A stretch of 64,000 nucleotides of DNA from Sphingomonas_B tabacisoli (GTDB lineage: Bacteria; Pseudomonadota; Alphaproteobacteria; Sphingomonadales; Sphingomonadaceae), in the NCBI RefSeq assembly GCF_042678385.1, contig NZ_JBHUDY010000001.1, positions 1,922,001-1,986,000 of the forward strand. The letters run 5' to 3'. The notes beneath the pieces were generated by a model. The model searched no databases and had not been told where the DNA came from. It saw only the letters and a program-made list of their open reading frames with translations. Of this stretch, positions 24,508-32,753 are shown in pieces; within the stretch, counting starts at the first letter, position 1; each line of letters begins with the position of its first letter. The position numbers were made by a program, and so were the translations under genes.

Positions 24508-25290
24508 TTAGTGCAGATGCACCGCGTCGTGAAGATACAGAGACGTCAGTAGCGCGAAGACATACGCCTGGATGGCACAGACAAGCAGCTCGAGCGCGCT
24601 CACGCCCACGATCATAACGAAGCTCAGAATGCTGACGAGCCAACCGAGCGGACCGCCTGCGTTAAAACCTTGCACGACGAAGCTGCCAAAAACCTCCAGC
24701 AGGATGTGCCCCGCCGTCATGGCCACGAACAGCCGCAGTCCGAGGCTGAACGGGCGCACCATGAACGACACGAACTCAACCGGGATGATCACTGGCATCA
24801 GCCAAGCCGGTGCGCCGTGGGGAACGAAGAGAGAAAAGAAACGCAAACCGTGGCGCCAAAAACCGACCGCCAGCACAATCCCGAAGGAGAAGAAAGCGAG
24901 GACCGCAGTCACCGTGATGTGGCTCGTCACCGCAAAGGTGTGAAGATGTGGCAAGATGGCCAGCGGCAACACGCCGACGAGGTTTGCAAACAGAATGAAG
25001 AAGAAAAGCGAAAAAATATAAGGTGCAAATCGGCGGCCTTCAGGGCCGATGTTCACACGCATCATATCGTCGATGAAGCTGATCATCCCTTCTACGGCCA
25101 CTTGCCAGCGACCCGGAACCAGTTCGCGCTTCAGACCGCCGCTCACAAAGAGCGCGAGCAGCGAGCCGACGATCACCATGAAGAGCGCCGAGTTGGTGAA
25201 AGAGACGTCGTATCCAAAGAGTTCGAACCTGTGGCCGAACAAAGGTTCGACCAAAAACTGCTCCATCGGATCGATATTGCCCGCGCTCAC
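24508..25290 (-). CDS. atpB: ATP synthase F0 subunit a
   Basis: A 260-residue integral membrane subunit that forms the proton half-channels. The key arginine lies in VRPFSLGLRLFVAMTAGHIL, and the last helix is MIVGVSALELLVCAIQAYVF. I choose the GTG at 25290, which overlaps the atpI stop by four bases and gives MSAGNIDPMEQFLVEPLFG, similar to alphaproteobacterial AtpB; the ATG at 25266 is the alternative. Downstream come atpE, b' and b in the usual order. Confidence 0.94.
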   Translation of the reverse strand: MSAGNIDPMEQFLVEPLFGHRFELFGYDVSFTNSALFMVIVGSLLALFVSGGLKRELVPGRWQVAVEGMISFIDDMMRVNIGPEGRRFAPYIFSLFFFILFANLVGVLPLAILPHLHTFAVTSHITVTAVLAFFSFGIVLAVGFWRHGLRFFSLFVPHGAPAWLMPVIIPVEFVSFMVRPFSLGLRLFVAMTAGHILLEVFGSFVVQGFNAGGPLGWLVSILSFVMIVGVSALELLVCAIQAYVFALLTSLYLHDAVHLH

Positions 25291-25574
25291 TCTGCCCGTT
25301 CCTTCGAAATGCGATAGATATTGCGGCCAGCGACGACGATGCTGAGGCCGAGCAGGATCAGCAGAAGCCAAGGACTCGTGCCCAGCCAGTGGTCTAGCGC
25401 CCAGCCAATGACAGCGCCGCCAATCGGCGCACCGATCAGCTCCGCAAGCACGCGCGCGCCTTGCGAATATCCTTTCGCCGGCGGCTTTATCGCGGCATTC
25501 TGCCCGGCATCGAACTCGGCCTTCGCCTCTGCGATGCGCCGGTCAAGCTCGTCCTTGTTGCGATCGTCCGCCAA
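25287..25574 (-). CDS. atpI: AtpI/AtpQ-type F0 operon protein
   Basis: A 95-residue protein with an N-terminal charged segment (DELDRRIAEAKAEFDA) and two hydrophobic helices (VLAELIGAPIGGAVIGWALD and SPWLLLILLGLSIVVAGRNI). This is the AtpI family, thought to help c-ring assembly and possibly magnesium or proton handling. It is the first gene of the F0 operon. The 146-bp gap upstream (25575-25720) should contain the operon promoter; I see no convincing -35/-10 there. Confidence 0.88.
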   Translation of the reverse strand: MADDRNKDELDRRIAEAKAEFDAGQNAAIKPPAKGYSQGARVLAELIGAPIGGAVIGWALDHWLGTSPWLLLILLGLSIVVAGRNIYRISKERAE

Positions 25575-25720
25575 GAAGACACCTAAGCATATAAGAAAAC
25601 GTCGCCCGACACGGGGTCGCGGCGACGGCTCAATCGCGGCGTTACCGCCTGCGCGGCGCCCGATTAGGCAACGACTCGGGGGGTGTCAACCGTTTGCAAT
25701 ATGCGGCGAGCGGCGCGCGA

Positions 25721-26098
25721 TTACGGACAGTTCGCCGGTTTGGGCGCAGGATCGCCGCTGCCGCGCACGGCCCAGCCACCGCCGAGGTTATAGGCCTGGC
25801 CCACGCCGACGCGCTGCATCGCCTGGCAAGCCGTCGCCGCCGCGATCGCTTCCACCGCCACGCCGCGTTCGCCCGCGCGGCTGGTGTAGAGCGCGCGGCG
25901 CTTGATGTTGATCTGCTCGACCTCGGCGCGCACCGGGCCTGCGACCTCGCCGCGAATGCCCAGATAGCCGTCCGCGCGCTCGCCGACCTGTCCGGCCGCG
26001 ATCGCCGCGCTCACGCCCGCTTGGGCGAAGGCCACTCCGCTCACGGCCAGCAACGCCAGCCCCGCGACGCCCATGATGATCTTTCCACGCTTCGTCAT
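25721..26098 (-). CDS. ydbL: YdbL-family (DUF1318) periplasmic protein
   Basis: A 125-residue secreted protein: signal peptide (GKIIMGVAGLALLAVSGVAFA) followed by AAGQVGERADGYLGIRGEV and AEVEQINIKRRALYTSRA, the DUF1318 pattern. In E. coli YdbL works with YdbH and YnbE in phospholipid transport between the two membranes and keeps YnbE from multimerising. It overlaps ynbE by four bases here and the order ydbH-ynbE-ydbL is the same as in E. coli. A second, C-terminal portion holds GWAVRGSGDPAPKPANCP with a terminal Cys. Confidence 0.86.
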   Translation of the reverse strand: MTKRGKIIMGVAGLALLAVSGVAFAQAGVSAAIAAGQVGERADGYLGIRGEVAGPVRAEVEQINIKRRALYTSRAGERGVAVEAIAAATACQAMQRVGVGQAYNLGGGWAVRGSGDPAPKPANCP

Positions 26099-26325
26099 TT
26101 CGGAAACAACTCCGGGTTGTTGTCGATGATATCCTGCGCGTCGCGCTGGAGCTTCACCAACACCTCCTGCTTCACGTTAACGTTCAGGTTGATCTCGATC
26201 GGCTTGTCGGGCGCGGTCACTTGCACGCAGCCGCTTAAGACCATCGGGACCAGCAGGATCGCAGACCGTCGCACTTTGCCACGGCTCGCACCCCCTGCCC
26301 TCAACGTCAACATCGCACGCATCAT
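26095..26325 (-). CDS. ynbE: YnbE-like outer-membrane lipoprotein
   Basis: A 76-residue lipoprotein. The signal sequence ends in VLSGC, with Cys33 as the lipidated residue, and the mature part contains KPIEINLNVNVKQEVLVKLQ, closely matching YnbE. In E. coli YnbE stacks beta-strands onto the C-terminus of YdbH to complete a hydrophobic bridge to the outer membrane. The start overlaps the ydbH stop (ATGA) and the stop overlaps the ydbL start, so the three are translated as one unit. A second ATG three bases on is equally possible. Confidence 0.88.
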   Translation of the reverse strand: MMRAMLTLRAGGASRGKVRRSAILLVPMVLSGCVQVTAPDKPIEINLNVNVKQEVLVKLQRDAQDIIDNNPELFPK

Positions 26326-29300
26326 GGCTTCTTCTCGCTTTCGAGGGGCTGAATGACTGGTTTCCCGGACTGAAAGGCTGGACCGAGCTGGTCCTGGATC
26401 AAAAGGCTGGGATCGGAAAAACTGCGCGCGCTGGCGATCAGACCGCGGAAGGGCGCCTGGATGCGGATGTTGAAGATGAACGGCATGCGCTGCACCTGCC
26501 GCGCAAGCTGCCCGCCGACGCGCGCGATCAGGCCGGTCGCCACCGGCCGGATCGATCCGCGGCTGACGCCGCTGAAGCGGATTTCGCTGACCATCTCGCC
26601 GTCGAGCCGTCCGTTCATCTTGATCGTCATGTTGCGATAGGCGATCGCCTTCAGAGCATCGAACGCGATCCCGCCCCATATGCCGAGGTTCGCGTTCGAG
26701 ACTTCGCCGACATAGGCGAGCGTGCCGCCGCCCTGCGAGGTCAGCGAGCCGCCGACCACGCGGCCACCGTCGCGGTCGAAGATCATCGGCAGCGTGCCGT
26801 CGAAAATGCCGGTCGCGTTCAGATTGCCGAATTCCAGCTTGTTGATGAACTTCGCCGCGTCGAGCCCCGCGACGTCGAAGGTCAGATGCCGCTCCGCTTC
26901 CGCCGAGAAGTCGAGCACCGTGGGGCGCAAGGTCAGCACGCCCCCCGCAAGCGGCCAGCGCGCACTTTCGACGGCGAGCTTGAAGTCCGGCAGCACCCGA
27001 TAATGCACCACCCCCTCCTCGACGAGGATGCCCGGATTGACGGTCGCGACCGTCAGCGTCTGGCCAGGCGCAGTGACCAAGCCAAGCAGGTCGGTGAAAC
27101 GGATGTCCCCCTTCACGCCGGTCGCCGGCCCGAACGGCGCGGCGAGCGAGGCGGCGTTGATATGGAACAGGCCGGTACTGCTCACACCCGCGCCATTCCA
27201 GGCGATCCGCCCCGATCCGCTCAGATTGCCGTTCACATCCGCGATCACGCCCAGCGTCAGGCGCGTCAGCCGCTCGGGCTGCAGGGCGGAGCCGAAGCGC
27301 ACGCCCGGCACGTCGAGGTCGGCGTTGCCGGTGCCACTGCCCAGATCGTGCCGCAGATTGACGGAGACGACGCGCGCGCCGCTCTGCGGCTCATGCAGAT
27401 CGCCGCGCGCTGCCAGCCGCTGCCCTTGCAGCCGCAGCGTAAAGTTGTGCGAGACTAGTGGATTGAAGCGCGGAAGGTCGGCCTCGTCAGCGAGGGTCAT
27501 GGCACCCGAGACGGCGAGCGCGCCCTGCTTATAGCTCCAGCGCCCGGTCGCATCGCGCATCAGCAACGGCACGCGCCCGATCTGACCCGACGCGCCGGCG
27601 AAGCGCCCGGCCAGTCCGAAATCGCCGCTCAGATCGGCCACCGCGAGATGGCTGACGCGCTCCGACCCTAGCCGGGCATCGAGGCCGGCGATGCGGAACC
27701 CCGATTGATCGAACCGCACCCGCTGCGCCGCGAGCGCCAGTGGATTGGTCCCGAGCGTGCCGCGCAGCCGCGGCGCGGCAAGCACGCCCGCAAAACGCCC
27801 GTCGGCAAACAGCGCCCCTCCCGCCGGGCACAGTTGCAGCCGCGCCGGCGCAAGCGTCAGGCTGGGCAGCGTAAGGCGATCGAAGCTCAACGGCGCGCAA
27901 CGCGGGTTGAGCACCAGGCCGCCAGTCCCCAAGCGCCCCTCCAACGGAAGCCTGACTCCCTCGAAGCGACCGCCGGCGAGCGGCCCGCTCGCCTCCAGCA
28001 CCGTCGCGAATCGGCCGCCTTGGAATCGTACCGGCGCCAGCGCGACGCGGCTCCCGCCCGCTTCGAACGGCTGCATCCGCGCCAGTCCCGAAACCGGGGC
28101 GCCCGGCGCGTTCTGGTGCAAATCGGCGACGATCTGCGGCAGGTTCGGCCCTGCCAGCACCAGCCGCCCATCCACCTGCGGCTGCAGCGCGCCGGGCCAG
28201 GTGAAGCGAACACCCTCACCCCCCGCGAAGCGCAGCGCACCGCCACCCCCGCGCAACTCGGCCGATGCAATGCGCACCGATCCAGCGCCCCCACGCGTCG
28301 CCACGCTCAGAGCCCCGCGAACATCGCCGGCACGTCCCGCCTCGCCCGCGAACCGCGCCAGTCCTTGCGCGAGCGGCCCGAGTGGCGTCGCGGCGAGGCT
28401 GCGCGCCACGCCCTCCAGCCGCGGAATATCCGCCAGCGCCAGCCCGTTCGCGGTAAACCCGCCTTCGAAGCGGATGTTAGTCGCCCGCGTCGCCACCGGC
28501 TCGTCGATCCGCTCCGCACGGCCGCTCTCGACCAGATATCGACCGCCGAGTTCCGCGCGCGCCACCCGGCGCGGCGCACTCGCAACGTTCAGGCCGGCCA
28601 GCCGCATCATGCCCGAGGTGCGCTTCGCGTCGCCCGCGAAATCGACCTGCACGCGCGCGCCACTCGCCGACCAGTCGAACGCCCGCAGTTCCCCGCTCGC
28701 GAGCGTCGCGAGCCCGTTCCAGCCGTCGAGCCCCGGCTCCAGCCGCGCGTCGAGCGACCCTGCCAGGCTGGCAAGCCGCGTGTGCGAGCAGGTCAGCATC
28801 GCCGCCGAGACGGGACCGACAAAGTGCGGGCGGCCGCCGCGCGTCTCGATCGATCCGCCCAGCCGCGATCCCGTCACGCCGCAGCCCGCAATCGCCAATG
28901 CCGGCGCGGCCGCCACGTAACGCCCGACAAAGCCGCTGGCGAGATTGCCTTTCCCATCGAGCTGCACGGCGATCGGACCCGAAGGCGTCGCCAGCGCCAG
29001 CCGCGCATCGGTCAGCCCGACGCGCAGATCGGGCAGCCGGAACGGCTTGCCGCTCGGCGGCCCCAACAGCCGGTCGACCGCGCCCAGCGAAAGCCGCCCG
29101 TTCACCCAGCTCCCGCGCAGCCGCACGCCGCTCGCCCGGATTTCGCGCACCTGTGGCGTTCCGAACGTCGGAATCAGATCCACCTCGACCCAATCTGCGG
29201 TCAGGTCAGGCGCACGCGGGTCGCCGATGCTCAAGCCCTCCAGCCGCTGGGTGCGCAGCCCGATCCGCTTGACCACATAGCGCGCCGGCACCCCGCGCCG

Positions 29301-29462
29301 CGCCAATTCGCGGTCGATCAGGTCGGCGGCGATCGGCTTGCGCGCCAGCCAGAGCGCCACCAGCGTGGCCGCGACCAAGCCAAGCAACACGATCAACGCC
29401 ACGCGCCAACCGCGCCTGCGCCGCACCAGCACAGCCGGCGGCTCGAGATCGGCTTCGGCCAT
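26322..29462 (-). CDS. ydbH: YdbH-like AsmA-superfamily lipid transport protein
   Basis: A 1046-residue protein with one N-terminal inner-membrane helix (RVALIVLLGLVAATLVALWL) and a very long periplasmic part made of beta-strand repeats, ending in the DUF2...-type dicarboxylate region with GEMVSEIRFSGVSRGSIRP and PFIFNIRIQAPFRGLI. Size, single anchor and linkage to ynbE and ydbL identify it as YdbH, one of the bridge-like proteins (with TamB and YhdP) that move phospholipid across the periplasm. The ATG at 29462 follows a GTG at 29465. It diverges from radC with a 48-bp gap that must hold both promoters. Confidence 0.88.
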   Translation of the reverse strand: MAEADLEPPAVLVRRRRGWRVALIVLLGLVAATLVALWLARKPIAADLIDRELARRGVPARYVVKRIGLRTQRLEGLSIGDPRAPDLTADWVEVDLIPTFGTPQVREIRASGVRLRGSWVNGRLSLGAVDRLLGPPSGKPFRLPDLRVGLTDARLALATPSGPIAVQLDGKGNLASGFVGRYVAAAPALAIAGCGVTGSRLGGSIETRGGRPHFVGPVSAAMLTCSHTRLASLAGSLDARLEPGLDGWNGLATLASGELRAFDWSASGARVQVDFAGDAKRTSGMMRLAGLNVASAPRRVARAELGGRYLVESGRAERIDEPVATRATNIRFEGGFTANGLALADIPRLEGVARSLAATPLGPLAQGLARFAGEAGRAGDVRGALSVATRGGAGSVRIASAELRGGGGALRFAGGEGVRFTWPGALQPQVDGRLVLAGPNLPQIVADLHQNAPGAPVSGLARMQPFEAGGSRVALAPVRFQGGRFATVLEASGPLAGGRFEGVRLPLEGRLGTGGLVLNPRCAPLSFDRLTLPSLTLAPARLQLCPAGGALFADGRFAGVLAAPRLRGTLGTNPLALAAQRVRFDQSGFRIAGLDARLGSERVSHLAVADLSGDFGLAGRFAGASGQIGRVPLLMRDATGRWSYKQGALAVSGAMTLADEADLPRFNPLVSHNFTLRLQGQRLAARGDLHEPQSGARVVSVNLRHDLGSGTGNADLDVPGVRFGSALQPERLTRLTLGVIADVNGNLSGSGRIAWNGAGVSSTGLFHINAASLAAPFGPATGVKGDIRFTDLLGLVTAPGQTLTVATVNPGILVEEGVVHYRVLPDFKLAVESARWPLAGGVLTLRPTVLDFSAEAERHLTFDVAGLDAAKFINKLEFGNLNATGIFDGTLPMIFDRDGGRVVGGSLTSQGGGTLAYVGEVSNANLGIWGGIAFDALKAIAYRNMTIKMNGRLDGEMVSEIRFSGVSRGSIRPVATGLIARVGGQLARQVQRMPFIFNIRIQAPFRGLIASARSFSDPSLLIQDQLGPAFQSGKPVIQPLESEKKP

Positions 29463-29510
29463 CACGCGGCAATTTGCTCCTCGCCGCCCAGCCGCTTATG
29501 CCTCGCCGCA

Positions 29511-30188
29511 ATGACAGGGGGAGACGAAGGCGCCGGCCATCGGGCACGGCTGCGCGAGCGGCTGATGCGCCAGGGGCCCGACGCACTGCTCGACCACGAG
29601 ATCGTCGAATATCTGCTCGCTCTCGTCATTCCGCGCCGCGATACCAAATCGCTTGCGAAACGCTTGCTGAACGAGTTCGGGGGCATAGGCGGGCTGTTCG
29701 CTGCCGACGCCGAGGCGATCGAGCGAGCCGGCTTCAGCGAAACGGCAGTGGCGGCTTTGAAAATCGTCAACGCCGCCGCTCTCCGGCTTTTGGCCGCAGA
29801 GATCAAGGCGCGCCCTGTTCTCAACAGTTGGAACGCGCTGCTCGACTATCTCCGCGCCGACATGGCCGCGCTGCCGATCGAACGCGTCCGCGTCCTCTAT
29901 CTCAATGCCAAGAACATGCTGATCCGCGACGAAGCGATGAGCGAAGGCACGACCAGCGAGGCGGCGATGTACGCGCGCGAAGTGATCCGCCGCGCGATCG
30001 ACCTCCACGCGTCCAGCCTGATCCTCGTTCACAATCATCCGAGCGGCGATCCCGCGCCCTCGCGCCAGGACATCGCCGTCACGCGCGACATCGTCGAGGC
30101 CGGCAAGCGGCTCGGCATCCAGGTCCACGATCACGTGATCATCGGCGCGAACGGCCACAGCAGCATGCGCGCTGCCGGACTCCTCTAG
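29511..30188 (+). CDS. radC: RadC family JAMM protein
   Basis: A 225-residue protein. The N-terminal UPF0758 helices (ARLRERLMRQGPDALLDHEI, then LAKRLLNEFGGIGGLFAAD, a helix-hairpin-helix-like region) precede the JAMM metalloprotease-like domain with LILVHNHPSGDPAPSRQD. The HxHPSGDxxPS zinc motif is intact. Despite the name, RadC proteins have no proven repair role. ATG 29511 gives MTGGDEGAGHRARLRERL, a usual start position. Its stop and that of the convergent small gene share one CTAG (30185-30188). Confidence 0.93.
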   Translation: MTGGDEGAGHRARLRERLMRQGPDALLDHEIVEYLLALVIPRRDTKSLAKRLLNEFGGIGGLFAADAEAIERAGFSETAVAALKIVNAAALRLLAAEIKARPVLNSWNALLDYLRADMAALPIERVRVLYLNAKNMLIRDEAMSEGTTSEAAMYAREVIRRAIDLHASSLILVHNHPSGDPAPSRQDIAVTRDIVEAGKRLGIQVHDHVIIGANGHSSMRAAGLL

Positions 30189-30484
30189 GGTCGGCTCAGC
30201 CGTTTCCGATTCGCGCGCACCCTGCGCCGATAATGCGCGACGGCTTTCGAGCCGATGCCCGGCATCGAGGTGCCAAGCTGCCCCAGCGTCGCCTGCTGCG
30301 CGAGCGCCATGGCGGCGGTGACCTTCTCGCCAATCATCAGGCCGGCCTCCTCGCTGGCGGCGGCGCCACCCGCAGCGAGCTTCATCGTCCGCAAGGCGAT
30401 GACCGAAGATGCCTCGGCGCCCAGCATCCACATGTCGAGGCCCAGGCTGAACCAGGCGCCGAGCGGGTCAGCCCTTGTCGGCAT
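30185..30484 (-). CDS. Small conserved-looking hypothetical protein
   Basis: A 99-residue protein I cannot assign. It opens MPTRADPLGAWFSLGLDMWM, then an Ala-rich amphipathic stretch (ASEEAGLMIGEKVTAAMALA) and a basic tail (AVAHYRRRVRANRKRLSRP). The helix content and amphipathy resemble phasin-like or granule-associated small proteins, but this is only a resemblance. Its start overlaps the end of the upstream gene by 17 bases, so it belongs to the hemerythrin operon. Its stop is shared with radC on one CTAG. Confidence 0.6.
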   Translation of the reverse strand: MPTRADPLGAWFSLGLDMWMLGAEASSVIALRTMKLAAGGAAASEEAGLMIGEKVTAAMALAQQATLGQLGTSMPGIGSKAVAHYRRRVRANRKRLSRP

Positions 30485-30833
30485 CGCGGCCGCTGTTCGG
30501 CTCCGGATAATCCTCCGGCCGCACGCTGCTCTGGTTCTTCACGGCCTGACGAATGCGGTTCTCTTCGCCATCGTTGACGCCCGGCGCATCGGCAAGGTCG
30601 CCGCCGCCCGCCGCCGCGTCGTCGTCATAGTCCTCGCGCATCGTGCCGCCGCCGGCACCCGCGCCGGAGCCGCGGACTTCGCCGTTGCCAGCAATGAACG
30701 GCCGCTCGCCGCGATCGCGGTCGCGCTGCTCCTGTTCCGGACGGCGGGGCTGGTCGCGGTCCATCGTGTCGTCGGGCCGCGCCGCGTCGCCGGGGAGCTG
30801 ATGCTCGGTCGAGATGTTACGATCGTCGGTCAT
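30468..30833 (-). CDS. Hydrophilic, probably disordered hypothetical protein
   Basis: A 121-residue protein rich in Asp, Arg, Gly and Pro (RPEQEQRDRDRGERPF, GSGAGAGGGTMREDYDDDAA) with no hydrophobic core, so it is probably intrinsically disordered. No family recognised. The start overlaps the hemerythrin gene stop (ATGA at 30830-30833) and the end overlaps the next gene by 17 bases, which makes it the middle gene of a coupled three-gene unit. Such disordered acidic/basic proteins are often stress-induced in sphingomonads, but there is no direct evidence here. Confidence 0.6.
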   Translation of the reverse strand: MTDDRNISTEHQLPGDAARPDDTMDRDQPRRPEQEQRDRDRGERPFIAGNGEVRGSGAGAGGGTMREDYDDDAAAGGGDLADAPGVNDGEENRIRQAVKNQSSVRPEDYPEPNSGRDADKG

Positions 30834-31444
30834 GCGAGCTTGAACCCTTCCTTGTTCATCGCCGCCGTCAGCGCCTTGTTCGCCTCGGGGCTCAGCTTGG
30901 CCTTGAGCTTCGGGAAGATCGTGTCCTCTTCCTCACGCACATGCTCTTCGACCGCGCTGCGGAACTCAGCGACCTTGGCCAGGAACGCCGGCGAATCCTT
31001 GGGCATGTTCTCCAGGTCGTAGAGGAACTGCTTCACATAGCCGTGATCGTGGTTGAGGTGGTCGGCCTCTTCCTTCTGGCCGGCGTCGCGGAGCGCCGGA
31101 TAGACGGCATTCTCTTCCTCCAGCGCATGCTTGGCGAGCGCATGCTTCAACTGCATCAGCAGCATGGAGCGCTTGGTCGTGTTGCGCTCGGTCGTCGCCT
31201 GCATCGCGTCGAACAGCGCCATCGTCGCCTTGTGCTCGGCCTTCAGCGCCTCGTCCCAGTCGCCAGCCATGAACGTCGGCGCCTGCACCGCGGCCTTGCG
31301 GCCAAGATTGGCCATCAGCCCGACGGCCATGCCGGCCGCAGCCGCGCCGATCATCGCGCCGGTCGAGCCGGTAAAGGCTCCGCGCTCGCTGCTGCGATTG
31401 CCGGAACGCGAACGGTTCGATCGGGCCGAAGCTTCGGTTGCCAT
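30830..31444 (-). CDS. Hemerythrin HHE-domain protein with glycine-zipper-like segment
   Basis: A 204-residue protein. The N-terminus is basic (ARSNRSRSGNRSSERG) and then a small-residue helix (GAMIGAAAAGMAVGLMANLG) that may insert in membrane. The hemerythrin-like four-helix bundle follows with likely di-iron ligands in EHKATMALFDAM, HALAKHALEEENAVYP, HLNHDHGYVKQFL and EEHVREEEDTIFPKL. Such proteins bind O2 or NO or protect from oxidative stress. ATG 31444 follows GGAGGATGACATC; the frame upstream to 31660 has no homology. It is first in an operon with two small hypothetical genes and diverges from the DUF4142 gene. Confidence 0.87.
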   Translation of the reverse strand: MATEASARSNRSRSGNRSSERGAFTGSTGAMIGAAAAGMAVGLMANLGRKAAVQAPTFMAGDWDEALKAEHKATMALFDAMQATTERNTTKRSMLLMQLKHALAKHALEEENAVYPALRDAGQKEEADHLNHDHGYVKQFLYDLENMPKDSPAFLAKVAEFRSAVEEHVREEEDTIFPKLKAKLSPEANKALTAAMNKEGFKLA

Positions 31445-31565
31445 GATGTCATCCTCCATTTCGTGGGCGTTTGCCGCATCAACCGTTGCAGGCGGCAGGC
31501 GTTCCGCAGCGGGAACCCGCTTGTGCGACGAACGGTTGAACGGCCAGAAAAACAGGAGAGCTGCC

Positions 31566-32093
31566 ATGAAGACCTTGATCGGGATCGCCTTTCTTGCTGC
31601 CGTCTCGACGCCGGCGCTTGCCCAGACCGTTCCGCCCGCGCCCACGGTCACAGAGCGCACAGCGACGCCGGCCTACGCCTCGATGGCCATGTCGGGCGAC
31701 AATTACGAGATCGAGTCGAGCAAGCTGGTGCTGGGCAATGCCGTCAATCCGGACGTGCGCGCGTTCGCCGACATGATGATTACGGACCACGGCCGCATGC
31801 AGTCGGACATGCTGGCCGCGGCCAAGGCCGCGAGCATCGGCAATCCGGGCGGCACGCGCGCGCCGGAAGCCGCGATGATGAAGGAACTGCGCGCGACGCC
31901 CAAGGCGCGGATGGAACGCTTCTATGTCGATCAGCAGGTGATTGCGCACGAACGCGCGCTGGCGCTGCACCAAGGCTATGCCGCGCAGGGCGATAATCCC
32001 GGCATGCGCGCCGTCGCTGCCGCGGCCATCCCGGTGGTCCAGCACCATCTGGACGAGATTCGCCGCATCCAGGCGGCGATGCACGGCAACTGA
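31566..32093 (+). CDS. DUF4142 secreted ferritin-like protein
   Basis: A 175-residue protein with signal peptide (MKTLIGIAFLAAVSTPALA) and a DUF4142 four-helix bundle: EIESSKLVLGNAVNPDVRAF, ADMMITDHGRMQSDM, HERALALHQGYA and PVVQHHLDEIRRIQ. The family is rich in His/Glu and resembles ferritin-like folds; it is often linked with stress response in the envelope. AGGAGAG five bases before the ATG fixes the start. It is transcribed away from the hemerythrin operon, and the 121-bp gap (31445-31565) holds both promoters. Paired with hemerythrin it suggests a shared oxidative-stress theme. Confidence 0.85.
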   Translation: MKTLIGIAFLAAVSTPALAQTVPPAPTVTERTATPAYASMAMSGDNYEIESSKLVLGNAVNPDVRAFADMMITDHGRMQSDMLAAAKAASIGNPGGTRAPEAAMMKELRATPKARMERFYVDQQVIAHERALALHQGYAAQGDNPGMRAVAAAAIPVVQHHLDEIRRIQAAMHGN

Positions 32094-32106
32094 CCGGCCG
32101 AACCGT

Positions 32107-32691
32107 TCAGTAAGGCGGCGCGCGCCTCGCACGCTGGGCCTGCGCCGCCTCCGCCCACCATTCGAGGTCGTCCGCAAAGCGCGGGAAAGCGCGCGCCAGC
32201 GCGGCCCCGCCCTCGCCTGTCGGCGCGCCATCGTGATCCAGCGCCGCGACGATCTGGCCGACGCCGATCGTACTTGAAATCACGACCATGCCCATTTCCG
32301 ACAGGGTGCCGTGCCACGCCATGTTGGCGCGCGACCCTGCAAACCGGCCCGCCGAATAGCTGAGAATAGCTGCCGGCCGCCAGAACCACTCCTCCAGGAA
32401 ATGGTCGGTCAGGTTCTTGAGGCCCGGCTGGACGCCCCAATTATATTCGCCCGCGACGAACACGAACCCGTCCGCCGCCCTGATCTTGGCCGCAAGCTCG
32501 GCCACGTTCGCGGGGGCTTCGCCTTCCTTATGCTCTTTGAACATGCGGTCGAGCATCGGCAGGCCCACGGCCTGAGCGTCGATCAGCTCGGCCTCGTGTC
32601 CGCGCTTCGCCAGCTCCGCGACGGCATAATTCGCAAGCCGGATGCCGGCCCGGTCGCGGCGATAAGAGCCGTAGAGGATGAGGAAGCGCAC
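32107..32691 (-). CDS. NADPH-dependent FMN reductase
   Basis: A 194-residue flavodoxin-like protein. The N-terminal phosphate loop is LILYGSYRRDRAGIRLANYA and the flavin-stacking region is FVAGEYNWGVQPGLKNLTDH, the GEYNWGxPxxLKN motif of the NADPH-dependent FMN reductase/ArsH-ChrR group. It could reduce quinones, chromate or azo dyes, or supply reduced flavin; a LLM-type monooxygenase lies about 4 kb away but is not in the same unit. The gene converges with the DUF4142 gene (13-bp gap). Start MRFLILYGSYRRD is the family norm. Confidence 0.88.
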   Translation of the reverse strand: MRFLILYGSYRRDRAGIRLANYAVAELAKRGHEAELIDAQAVGLPMLDRMFKEHKEGEAPANVAELAAKIRAADGFVFVAGEYNWGVQPGLKNLTDHFLEEWFWRPAAILSYSAGRFAGSRANMAWHGTLSEMGMVVISSTIGVGQIVAALDHDGAPTGEGGAALARAFPRFADDLEWWAEAAQAQRARRAPPY

Positions 32692-32707
32692 CCCGGCACC
32701 ATAACGG

Positions 32708-32743
32708 CTTGGTTGAGCTTGTCGAAGCCCTCCCTTTCTTTTC
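32708..32743. repeat. Dispersed repeat family A, copy 4 (single arm)
   Basis: Only one arm is present: GGTTGAGCTTGTCGAAGCCC followed by TCCCTTTCTTTT. It ends about ten bases before the aminotransferase start, so it supplies that gene's 5' untranslated region. The missing second arm suggests decay or a deletion. Confidence 0.75.
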
Positions 32744-32753
32744 TAACGTGCGT

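Noticed and set aside
27705..29510. Long N-terminal extension of the radC frame
   Set aside because: The extension runs antisense through ydbH and has repetitive Arg/Pro-rich sequence; RadC proteins begin near MTGGDEGAG.
30185..30484. Calling the small protein a phasin
   Set aside because: Only amphipathic helix character supports it; no phasin signature could be read.
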